A stretch of 64,000 nucleotides of DNA from Hyposmocoma kahamanoa (taxonomy: Eukaryota > Arthropoda > Insecta > Lepidoptera > Cosmopterigidae), in contig NW_020653712.1 of assembly GCF_003589595.1 (NCBI RefSeq), positions 1,329,750-1,393,749 of the forward strand, given 5' to 3'. A program made the translations under genes and the position numbers. Positions within the stretch are counted from its first letter, which is position 1. The number at the start of each line of letters is the position of its first letter. Below, piece after piece: positions 55,865 through 64,000 of the stretch. Under the pieces are notes generated by a model. The model was given only the letters and a program-made list of their open reading frames with translations. It was not told where the DNA came from and ran no database searches.

Positions 55865-56170
55865 TAACAATGGCGTGCTGTTCCATTCGGTGATGTGGGG
55901 GAAAACAGCAAAACATCTAATTACAAAACAAACCGAATCAAGTCTCATCGGTAATTAAATATTATATATGTAATTTTGCAATTTACGTCCATTATAGCAC
56001 AGCTCAAGTTAAACTGGTCAATTTGAAGTGAAACAATTGACGACACCCGTCAATTGTTTCGAATTCGTGCTGGCCGATCGGAGCGCAGTTGTCACAGTAA
56101 TGATATGGCAGAATAGTTTTCAAACAAATTATATGACATTTCGTCTCTATTTCTGGTTATATACTCGATG
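55865..56170 (-). mobile_element. M1 MITE, left end missing
   Basis: It follows the M1 consensus from ACAATGGCGTGCTGTTCCAT to the right end GGTTATATACTCGATG. The left third is absent; the foldback element at 55623-55820 lies just before it. Confidence 0.75.
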
Positions 56171-56272
56171 TTATAATACAATGGTAGTTGAACAGTAGCT
56201 CGGTGGCTAGCCACTGAGAAGCTACTAGGTACTCGTAACTTTTAGCGGAATACCAACCGTACAAAATCCTGA

Positions 56273-56431
56273 CATTGGGCCTTACCTTGAGCTCTTATTA
56301 CAGTTCAGTATAGGTTAGTAACGTCTAAAAAGCGGGATGGTGATATACACTTTATCTAGCGCTGTCTCACAACGATTCAATTTACGTCCTAAACTGAATC
56401 GTAATAAGAGTTCATGGTAAGGCCCATTGTC
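56273..56431. mobile_element. foldback MITE, about 160 bp
   Basis: CATTGGGCCTTACCTTGAGC and the continuing CTCTTATTAC are mirrored at the right end by GTAATAAGAGTTCATGGTAA and GGCCCATTG. Arms are about 38 bases with several mismatches. Confidence 0.72.
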
Positions 56432-57283
56432 TTTATATGTAAGATGACTTATAATTAGCAGATATATGAACATTGTTATCATAATTCAACCTTTATAGTG
56501 TTACTCTAAATAAGTCCATGAGTATAATATACAAAAAAAAGTTAACTTGTAAAACACGCAAGCCTCACGTGTATTGTTATTTATAACTTATCAATGTTAT
56601 CATATACATATCAAGTTATGTGAATGGGTGGTATTTGTAATTAAATGAACATTGTCAAAGCTTATAATTTAATAAATATATTTTTTTTATTTACCGTATT
56701 TTCTTGGTTGTTTTATTTAAGAGCCGCAGTAGCACAACGAGAGATTGGTTGCTTCTCCATTTTACAGGACTACGATTGGAAATCCCTGTAGCCAGGGCTG
56801 GGCAAAATACATGCTACGTCTGAATTGAAATACAAATTACAAAATACTTTCATGGGGTGTATTTAAAATACAAATTACAAAATACTTTATTAATATACCT
56901 GTCGCGACATGTGGAAACCAACAATTTCCTTCAAAGTTTCTTCCACAATAAATCTTGAAAAAGAAGTTTTAAATTATTCAGTTTTACTAGAAAAAAACTG
57001 TTAAACCAATCGATACAACCATACTACAGAGCACGTAGTACGTACAATTATTATTAATATTTCCATACAAGACGAACACTTTATACGGGCTGTATATTTG
57101 AAAGGGAGACATACTTATAGAGTGTGTTATATTCCCGATTCTGAACCAAAAAAAAATAAACTAATGAACTTAAAGTTAACAAAAAAATATTTTTTTATTT
57201 TAGACTAGACTACTACTTGTGAACAACATTACTTATCGAAATCTATGCACACCACTATTATTGCTCCAACAGACGCAGCGGCG

Positions 57284-57410
57284 AGTTGAGCATGATTTCA
57301 AGCACTGGAAATACGACACTAATGGCAAGGACTTGAAGTATAATTTCTAGTGCTTTAAATCATACTCAAGTCCTGACTTGAGCATTGAGTAGAGTTCTGG
57401 AATACGACCC
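57284..57410. repeat. truncated copy of the foldback MITE at 12251-12415
   Basis: The right part, CTTGAGCATTGAGTAGAGTT then CTGGAATACGACCC, matches the 12251 element. The left arm is lost. Confidence 0.7.
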
Positions 57411-57470
57411 TAAGTTATAACCGCGAAACGTTGACTTTGACGTCTTTGACTTTACCATGCAGTGTTGCCT

Positions 57471-57495
57471 ACACACACACACACACGAATGCGCT

Positions 57496-57586
<91 letters not shown>

Positions 57587-57596
57587 NNNNNNNNNN

Positions 57597-57643
<47 letters not shown>
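57471..57643 (+). repeat. CA microsatellite interrupted by an assembly gap
   Basis: (AC)n runs from 57471 with one interruption (GAATGCGCTCAT) and a 10-N gap at 57587-57596. True length is unknown. All reading frames through it are artefacts. Confidence 0.97.
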
Positions 57644-57645
<2 letters not shown>

Positions 57646-58025
57646 CGATATCATATAAATCTATGCACGTCACATGCTGTACATTAAAGTATTTTGTTGA
57701 AATGTATTTTACAACGAAAATATTTGAAATGCAAATTACAAAACACATTTTTAGGGAGTAATTCAAATACAAATACAAAATACGTATAAGTAATTCAAAT
57801 ACTGCCTAGTTCTGCCTGTAGCACATAACTTAGACCCGAAGATACTTATTTACTTTGATAATTATGATAATAATTGTCTGATAATTATCCGGTATATATC
57901 CAATAATCATCCTTGCTGATTCATAGTCTTGTCTCTTTAATTTTTGCCTAAAACATCTAATGAGACAACTATATAACAAAATTTTATTGTATGTCAGGAT
58001 GTGGTGAAACCACAACCATGGTATT

Positions 58026-58145
58026 CAATTATTTTTTGTGAAATTACTCTACTAGTTTGTTAAAATTATTAATACAAAGATCGAATACTTAGAAAAAATT
58101 CCTTCGATCTGGCAGGATTCGATTCGATGTCTCCTCTCATCTTTG
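58026..58145 (-). repeat. SINE-B fragment, reverse
   Basis: It contains TTTTTTGTGAAATTACTCTA, 'AAATTATTAATACAAAGATC', 'AAAAAATTCCTTCGATCTGG' and a decayed B box. Confidence 0.62.
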
Positions 58146-58313
58146 TATTAATAATTACAACAAACTATATAACTATTAAATGCACGAAGAAAAATCTTTT
58201 GGAAAATGATTTAACTTTTTTGAAATTGACATTTGATGCGTTATAAACACATAGCACGTTATGCTAGCGGTAGCATTTTGATGTTGCAATTAATTTAATA
58301 AGTATGAAGTTAA

Positions 58314-59423
58314 GGTCAGGTGGGGTAAGAGAAACACAGCGGGAAGAGGGACTAAAATCCATAATACCTAAAGTAATACGTTTAGCATATAGCGTCTCTC
58401 AGTCGATGAAACAGACTAACAAATTAGTTTTAACGGTTGTAAAGAGATGTCGCTACGATGTTCCAAATTTGAGAGAGAGAGAAAAAAAAATTGACAGTTG
58501 TGTAGTCTGAAAACACGAGATGGGCGCGTAATTTTTTTCTTTGCGAGATCTTGGTGAAAATATTGCTGGAGATTATTTTTATAGAAAAACACGTAGAGAA
58601 AACGGTAAGTTTTACTTTTTATTAGTTATTTCAGACCAAAAACAACAAATTATAAGAGTTTCATTGGAATAAAAATTCTAACCGCCAAAAACATTGTTGA
58701 GGTAAGAGGGTCTAGTATATAGGCACTAAAATAAGTCACTATTTATATTTTAGATTACGTCAGTAATTTAAGAACAAACACAAAAATGACTCATTGCACG
58801 TTAGCTACGTGGCCACACTGCTTCTGTACCAAATTTCATTTAGTGAAACGGTTTTCAAAGTAGAGTGGTTATAGTGACTAGAGAAGAATAAATTTCTTTA
58901 GAAGTATAAATTTATTTTTAGACCAAACATTGTTTTTCTATTATGACGATGTTTAAAAGGTACTTAAGTTACTTAATGTTGATTTGTGAACGAGTGGTTA
59001 AAATGTGCCTTTATTATGCTTTGTACCAAAAAAATTATAACAGGTTCACGGACTTTAACTTGTATGTTCCTCTTGCTCCAAAATTAATTTTTAATTTTTG
59101 TTTTTTGATAACTATACGTAATTTCAATGGTTTTAAGGTCAAATTCGATTGAAATAGTTTTACTTAGGACTTAACTACGGATATATTTAAATATATATTA
59201 TATTTATATGAACTACGATGACAGTTCCTCTTACCCCATTTTTTGGGGGAAGAGAAACGTTAGCACCCTGAACGTTTTTGTCAGATACATCGTAAGTATT
59301 AATTATAGCGGAGCGATTGTTTTTTTGATTGATATCGAAATTCGTATAAGACATTATTTATTCTTCCTAGAGCTCATAACATTTGTCTCGAAATAAAGTA
59401 TGTTCCTCTTACCCCATCTGACC
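58314..59423. mobile_element. TIR element at a TTAA site (piggyBac- or Kolobok-like), non-coding
   Basis: The ends GGTCAGGTGGGGTAAGAGAA and the inverted TTCCTCTTACCCCATCTGAC match at about 21 of 23 bases. They are flanked by TTAA at 58310-58313 and 59424-59427. Length is about 1110 bp. An extra inner copy of the TTCCTCTTACCCCAT block lies near 59226. No long ORF, so it is non-autonomous. The TTAA duplication is shared by piggyBac and Kolobok; the ends alone do not decide. Confidence 0.75.
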
Positions 59424-59751
59424 TTAAATTTATCGAGATAATTATCATAATAATTATAATTGTCATGACAATTATCAATGATAATTATTACGCTATAATA
59501 CATACATCAAAAGTGTCTAGGGATCAAGTACGTTTAAGAGTATTGCTGCAATTAGGGTTAATTATATTAACTTTTTTGTATCGCTATTGATACTTTTTAG
59601 TGAGTTTTAACATTTAAATAAGGAATATTGTTTAAAATTCGATAATAAGAAGAAAATCGATTGTCAATGTGGTTTTGTATAAAAATGAGTTATAGCGTTT
59701 TGACAAAATCATTACAATATCTGCATCGGAACCGAAACAATTTACATTATT

Positions 59752-60753
59752 ATGGAGAGACGACATCATTTAACCCGAGAAGTGATGATGCGAGCCGTCG
59801 GAATGTTGGAAGCTGGTTCCAGGCAACGTGCTGTGGCTTTCACTCTTAACACTACACAGAGCGTCATAAGTCGCCTCTGGACGCGCTATCGCATGACGGG
59901 CAGCGTGGCCGAGCGACATGGAGGACGATCTCGCATCACGACTCGCAGACAGGACCGGTATATCCAAAATACTGCTCGACGGAATCGTACCATGACCGCC
60001 ATGATGTTGGTTACGAGGCTCCACAGCTCCTCAGGCTTGCTAATAAGCGATCAAACAATCCGAAATCGTTTACGTGAAGTTGGTCTGCGATCCCGAAGGC
60101 CGCTCAGAGTTCCACCTATTGCACCCTGCAATCGCAGGACCCGTTTACGATGGGCTCGCGAACACAGAAACTGGGAGGAAGAAGACTGGCGCTATGTGTG
60201 CTTTTCGGATGAATCCCGCTTCGGTATGAGACCGGATACAAGACGTACTCGAGTTTGGAGAACATCTGGACGTCATGAACGTTTGAGATATTGTCAGGAA
60301 GTTCATCCATATGGTGGGGGAACAATAATGATATGGGCCGGTATTTGGATCGGCGGAAGAACCGATCTCATTTGGATCAGGGGTAACCTCAATGCTCAAG
60401 TTTACGCAGAGAGGATTGTTTCAGATGTTATCATCCCGTTGCGAGGCCAGTTGGGTGATTCATTTCAACTAATGCATGACAACACACGTCCACACACGGC
60501 TAGAGTCGTAACACGCATTCTTGCCGAAGCTCGTATCAACGTTCTGCCGTGGCCTGCTCAATCGCCAGACCTCAATCCAATTGAGCACGCATGGGATATG
60601 CTTCAAAGAAGAGCTGTGCCGAGTATGCATACCGTACATACTCTACAACAATATTTTGACTTGTTACAAAACACATGGGCGGCCATTCCTCAAAGTGATT
60701 TTGATGAACTCATCTTAAGCATGCCAAATCGCTGTAATTGTGTGATTCTGTAA
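59752..60753 (+). CDS. Tc1-like transposase, DD34E, apparently intact
   Basis: A 333-codon ORF with no interruption, the normal length for Tc1 transposases (about 340). It cuts out and reinserts the element at TA. The N-terminal paired-type helix-turn-helix region spans about residues 5-120, with AVAFTLNTTQSVISRLWTRY and a GRSR-type linker. The catalytic triad is visible: D in CFSDESRF, D in LMHDNTRPH, and E 35 residues later in SPDLNPIEHAWD (34 residues between, hence DD34E). The start at 59752 is the first in-frame ATG, about 250 bases from the left end. A possible AATAAA lies at 60800. All recognisable catalytic residues are present, so it may be active or recently so. Confidence 0.93.
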   Translation: MERRHHLTREVMMRAVGMLEAGSRQRAVAFTLNTTQSVISRLWTRYRMTGSVAERHGGRSRITTRRQDRYIQNTARRNRTMTAMMLVTRLHSSSGLLISDQTIRNRLREVGLRSRRPLRVPPIAPCNRRTRLRWAREHRNWEEEDWRYVCFSDESRFGMRPDTRRTRVWRTSGRHERLRYCQEVHPYGGGTIMIWAGIWIGGRTDLIWIRGNLNAQVYAERIVSDVIIPLRGQLGDSFQLMHDNTRPHTARVVTRILAEARINVLPWPAQSPDLNPIEHAWDMLQRRAVPSMHTVHTLQQYFDLLQNTWAAIPQSDFDELILSMPNRCNCVIL

Positions 60754-60799
60754 ATGTGATGATGGTGGAAATACAGATTATTAATTTTCTTATCTTTAC

Positions 60800-60805
60800 A
60801 ATAAA
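60800..60805 (+). promoter_or_regulatory. candidate poly(A) signal of the transposase gene
   Basis: AATAAA, 47 bases after the transposase stop codon. Confidence 0.45.
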
Positions 60806-61161
60806 AATGAGCAAAATCATCATTTTTGCCATTTTTTTGTCATTTAATTGACGCCGTTAATTTGAGTTTTTTTCCACAATTTGCAAAAACATCAATTTTA
60901 GTTTATTTTAATTAAATATAGGGGTAAGCGGTTAAATAAAACATAAGCATTAAAGTAAGAAGTCGTCCTGGAAGACTGGATTTGGTAAATATTGCTTAAA
61001 TAATTTTTATTTCAAAAATATTCACTTGATCCCTAGACACTTTTGATGTGTGTATTTTGATAATTATTAATCCTGTTTGTAGCTATAAAATAGTACTGCC
61101 ACAATTTATAAGTTTACTTATGCAATCTTTTTCAATAAAAGCAGTGGTTGAAGTCAGGCTG

Positions 61162-61378
61162 TATTTTTTTTTATAATACAAATAGTGCGCCTGGTGGTAA
61201 GCGACACGCCTGTTCATAACAGTTGCTGTGCCACTAAGTGCTTTAAATCGCAAATATTTACGTTGACAAGTCCCATGTGCCTGCAATTTCACGCGCAATC
61301 TTACCTTTCATAGCCGGAACCTAGCAATGTTCACATTACTGCTTGTCGGCAGAAATAGGTAAGGTAGCGGTACTCTAA
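61162..61378 (+). repeat. rep-R, near full length
   Basis: It contains GCGCCTGGTGGTAAGCGACA, 'CGCCTGTTCATAACAGTTGC', 'AAGTCCCATGTGCCTGCAAT' and 'CACATTACTGCTTGTCGGCA'. Confidence 0.75.
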
Positions 61379-61574
61379 ATAGTATATTATGATGATGACG
61401 TAGGAAATTTCTATCGTTATTACATTTCTAACGTTAGAAAACTACAATGGTTGTTTGGCGCGTCAAAGAAAAGCTTAAAAGTATATATAATTTATTTCTC
61501 CAGACACAGTATAACATGAAAATGATACTGTAGTTTCTCTTTAGATAGTAAAAATCTCCAGTAATACTGTTGTA

Positions 61575-61710
61575 CTATTCAGATCTCAAACATCGGTCTG
61601 AGCATCGCTTGAGGCAGTCGGGATCGTTGCGACAGTGCGCGCGGCAGCTCGCCTGGCAGCGGGTCACGGTGCGTACGTTCGTGTGGGGTAGTCGTTCGTC
61701 GAACATCAGG
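61575..61710 (-). CDS. last exon of an unidentified - strand gene, cysteine-rich C-terminus
   Basis: In reverse, acceptor CTTTTTAG (to 61711) is followed by a completing base and 44 codons to TAG at 61577-61575. The peptide reads LMFDERLPHTNVRTVTRCQA then SCRAHCRNDPDCLKRC and SDRCLRSE. Six cysteines are spaced C-3-C-3-C-5-C-3-C-3-C, suggesting a small disulfide-bonded or secreted/extracellular module. The local sequence is GC-rich like an exon. Its phase fits the upstream exon 63315-63132. I do not recognise the family. Confidence 0.55.
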
Positions 61711-61804
61711 CTAAAAAGCAAAAGAAAGTCTGAACGTAAATTATTGATTTAAAAAAAAAAAAATTTAACGATGTTTAAACATTGTGATGCAACATCAACA
61801 CTGC

Positions 61805-62285
61805 CAGGAAATCGGTCACAAGCGACATAAAACAAGAATACGATGGAATCCACAATGTATTTTTCTTGTTTTCTATTGTTGGTGTACGTACATTGTAATT
61901 TCTACCGTAACCTGACTGGATTTCATATTTACTTGAGGTTTTTATATTAATGGAAATATAACTATTGTTTTTTGGATCTAAGTAAATCCGAGGAAAAAGC
62001 GTTTGAATAATGCTTTATTATTTAATCTAAGCAATCAGGGTTCAGAATGAATTTTACTTCTTGTTATCATAATAATGTCCACGGTCAATTTGTGACACGC
62101 GGACTGTAATTAAAATTAATCTCGCCTTTTTCCCATTAAGATAGGTAAAAGCTACGAGACATGTAGATTATATGATAATAATCTCAACTAAAGAAATAAA
62201 ATCGATACCTCCTACGTAAGTCTACAACGAGCCACAAAGTAACATTTTTTGCATTTTAACTTAAATATCCTTTTTTATGTATATT
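61805..62285 (+). repeat. dispersed repeat, copy 2 (first copy at 53020-53520)
   Basis: Direct-orientation copy with indels; see the blocks listed for copy 1. It includes GGTCACAAGCGACATAAAAC, 'GCGGACTGTAATTAAAATTA' and 'CAACGAGCCACAAAGTAACA'. Confidence 0.8.
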
Positions 62286-62819
62286 AAGAAAAGATCGAAG
62301 ATGAAGAAGACTTCTTTTTTGAGTTCGCTCACATTGACGATTAAAACTTCTTCATAAATAAAATCGAATGTTATAAAAAATCGAACCGGAAACACATTTG
62401 GACATCACTAATTGATTAGAATTCGAGCTGTCAAAAGTTAAATAAATAGTTGGACGGAGTATAGTCAGTATAATTTTATTTAGGTATATTTATTTATACA
62501 TTTATGTATGTAGGTACAATATATCGGAAGTTATATATAATTCAATTAATTTTATTTGTAAATTGGCACAATACCACTCCCTCTCCGATTAGTTTTCCTC
62601 CACCTCAAAGATTGTCTGGAAGAGATCGCTCAAAGCGATAGGACTATATATATATACATATGTATGTATGCAGTTCTCGAGCCCACTGGCATCTGGTGCA
62701 GTGACGATAATAGGTCTGACAGTATGATTGTCGGTCCATGGAAACTAGGGAGGCAACTAGTGTGAGACGCAATCTGTGTGGACACTGTAGCCCCCTCCTT
62801 GTTCTTGCAAGTGTGGGCG

Positions 62820-63075
62820 GCGCAGGCTCTGGCCACAGCAGCCGAGAACCGCAAAACGCTCAAATACGCCAACCTTGCCCGTTACAGCTTTGTGCCTTTT
62901 GCGGTTGAAACCCTGGGTCCCTAGGGGCCACAGGCAAAAATTCTAGAGAACGAGCTGTCGTCTCGTAGAAGCCTCCGGTGGCCACAAGACTAGCAGCTAT
63001 TTCCGCCTAAAAATAAGTTTAGCAATTCAAAGGGGAAACGTTGCTAGCCTTCTGAGCTGTTATAAGTAATTTAGA
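62820..63075 (+). pseudogene. LINE-type reverse-transcriptase ORF, decayed C-terminal end
   Basis: On the + strand the frames read AAQALATAAENRKTLKYANL and ARYSFVPFAVETLGP, then a stop. After breaks they read EASGGHKTSS and SLAIQRGNVASLLS. The patterns FVPFAVETLG and LAIQRGNAAS are, in my knowledge, common at the C-terminus of non-LTR retrotransposon polyproteins. Stops and frame shifts show it is dead. The - strand ORF over this place is a shadow. Confidence 0.6.
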
Positions 63076-63131
63076 TATGTGTAATACCAAATAAGTAATG
63101 CAATCTATCTCTTATTAATGTAAGGGTTCAC

Positions 63132-63315
63132 CTGTCAATAAAAGGTACAGATGTACAGGTAGCGGCGTCGCAGTGCAGCACCGGCGGGGCCACGGCGGCC
63201 ATTAACGAGTTGTCCTCACCAACGACGTATGGTATATGGTCAATGTACACGTTGTCGAATAAACACATTCTCTTCATGTATTCTTCGGAGTGCGTAAACA
63301 TCGTCGGAGGTATAC
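63132..63315 (-). CDS. penultimate exon of an unidentified - strand gene
   Basis: In reverse, acceptor CTCCCCAG is followed by two completing bases and 60 codons, ending at donor GACAG|GTGAAC (63131). It reads IPPTMFTHSEEYMKRMCLFD, NVYIDHIPYVVGEDNSLMAA and VAPPVLHCDAATCTSVPFID. Only this frame is open. Its end phase (two bases AG) joins exactly to the first base of the exon 61710-61575, giving serine. Upstream exons lie outside the window. Three cysteines and the cysteine-rich last exon suggest an extracellular protein; family unknown. Confidence 0.55.
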
Positions 63316-63360
63316 CTGGGGAGTTATTTATTTCGACATAATAATAGGTAGTCTATATAT

Positions 63361-63545
63361 AATAATAACGCACACACTCAACATAGCACCGTACTAGGGA
63401 AACACTGTGTCGCGGGTGCCATGGACACACACATAGACAACCACAAATTACACCCCAACTCACGAGAGAAATAAATGTACCGACCCGGGAATCGAAACTG
63501 GGACCTCTGCGTGACAGTCCAGCATGATACGGTCACGGAGGCCGT
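63361..63545 (-). repeat. SINE-A, near full length
   Basis: In reverse it starts ACGGCCTCCGTGACCGTATC (damaged A box) and has a B box GTTTCGATTCCCGG. The body runs to CGACACAGTGTTTCCCTAGT and the (TTATTA)n tail at 63361. Confidence 0.75.
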
Positions 63546-63564
63546 TAATATATTTTATGTATAG

Positions 63565-63660
63565 TATTGACTAACAATTATATGGACGTCGGGTCCGCGC
63601 TAAAAAGTGTCTGAACTTATAGGGCGTTAAAATCGTATACAGAGCGTCATTCACGCTTGC
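63565..63660 (-). repeat. M2 MITE, first third only
   Basis: It starts TATTGACTAACAATTATATG and breaks off after GAGCGTCATTCACGCTT. The duplicated flank segment (63669 onward) starts a few bases later. Confidence 0.7.
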
Positions 63661-63668
63661 CACGCTAG

Positions 63669-64000
63669 CCATCCTTGACTACAATGGCAGCGGTGAATCT
63701 TCGATTGGCGAGAAGATGGCACAGTCTTGTTTATTGAAGTTTAGTTCCAAGGTGATCAGTAGCACAAAATAGATAACACAGAGGCATTGACTTACAATTA
63801 TACGGACGTCGGGTCCGCGCTAAAAAGTGTCCGAACTTATAGGGCGTTAAAATCGTATAGGTACAGAGCGTCATTCACGCTTTAGTCTTCGTTTGTTCGA
63901 CTGACAGCGAAGCAAGCAAAATTAGACAGTACTGCGATGACATTACAATTTAAATTCAACGTTTTAGCTTTTTCATATTCCTTTACATGTCACTACGTTT
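63669..64000 (-). repeat. copy of the composite repeat at 28481-28800 (flank plus M2), cut by the window end
   Basis: CATCCTTGACTACAATGGCA and everything after it matches 28481 onward, including the flank CACAGAGG and the M2 start at 63785. The one clear difference is a short GTAC-type insertion near 63860. Confidence 0.85.

Larger units (their letters stand above)
59501..61052 (+). mobile_element. Tc1-type DNA transposon, complete-looking, 1552 bp
   Basis: The left end CATACATCAAAAGTGTCTAG plus GGATCAAGT is repeated inverted at the right (61024-61052, ending CACTTTTGATGTGTG). It is bordered by TA on both sides (59499-59500 and 61053-61054), the Tc1/mariner target duplication. It carries one uninterrupted transposase gene. 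The inverted repeats differ at one position and are only about 29 bases long. Confidence 0.9.

Noticed and set aside
57431..57761. Several ORFs made of HTHTHT or VCVCVC repeats
   Set aside because: They are translations of the CA microsatellite and its gap.
58304..58510. ORF starting MKLRSGGVRETQREEG
   Set aside because: It starts on the inverted repeat of the TTAA-flanked element and has no recognised domain.
62630..62872. - strand ORF starting MAYLSVLRFSAAVARACAAH, which looks like a small secreted protein
   Set aside because: It lies opposite a decayed LINE coding remnant on the + strand with recognisable motifs. Splice signals to the neighbouring - strand exons do not fit its phase.
62880..63010. 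Possible third exon of the - strand gene (AEIAASLVATGGFYETTARS)
   Set aside because: Its phase after the exon ending at 63132 gives an immediate stop, and the same bases encode the LINE tail on the + strand.

Overview
This is eukaryotic nuclear DNA, most likely from a moth or butterfly. Small coding exons with GT/AG borders sit in long AT-rich introns, the one recognisable host gene is an insect-type ATP-citrate lyase, and the non-coding DNA is crowded with short interspersed repeats of the kind common in Lepidoptera. The species cannot be named from the sequence alone.

The main gene is ATP-citrate lyase (ATPCL/ACLY) on the + strand, from 5254 to 43792. I placed 21 coding exons; all junction phases agree and together they give about 1037 codons. 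Two parts are missing. The first coding exon, roughly 17-25 residues, is not recognisable in the first 5.2 kb. One internal exon of about 33 residues should lie between 24039 and 27118, an interval that holds a 10-N assembly gap (26364-26373). The enzyme makes cytosolic acetyl-CoA from citrate, ATP and CoA. The ATP-grasp, citrate-binding, CoA-binding, phospho-histidine and citrate-synthase-like modules are all visible.

The left edge (1-566) is the 5' half of a mariner transposon on the - strand. From 566 to 5250 there are LINE, SINE and MITE fragments and a diverged tandem repeat of about 180 bp. The ATPCL introns are enlarged by at least ten repeat families: two TIR families with 8-bp target-site duplications (M1, ends CATCGAG; M2, ends CATTGAC), a family repeatedly found just upstream of exons (M3), two tRNA-derived repeats (SINE-A, SINE-B), a short interspersed family (rep-R), Penelope-like retroelement pieces, and 3' ends of several LINEs.

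Beyond ATPCL (44-64 kb) most DNA is nested repeats. Two host-gene pieces can be proposed there. One is a + strand signal-peptide exon at 52794-52875. The other is the last two exons of a - strand gene (63315-63132, then 61710-61575) ending in a cysteine-rich tail; its family was not identified. A complete-looking Tc1-type transposon with an open 333-residue DD34E transposase lies at 59501-61052, next to a TTAA-flanked TIR element at 58314-59423. A second 10-N gap interrupts a CA microsatellite at 57471-57643.

No clearly new molecular system was found. The most informative content is the transposon archaeology: nested insertions with readable target sites, and an occupied site paired with an empty one.
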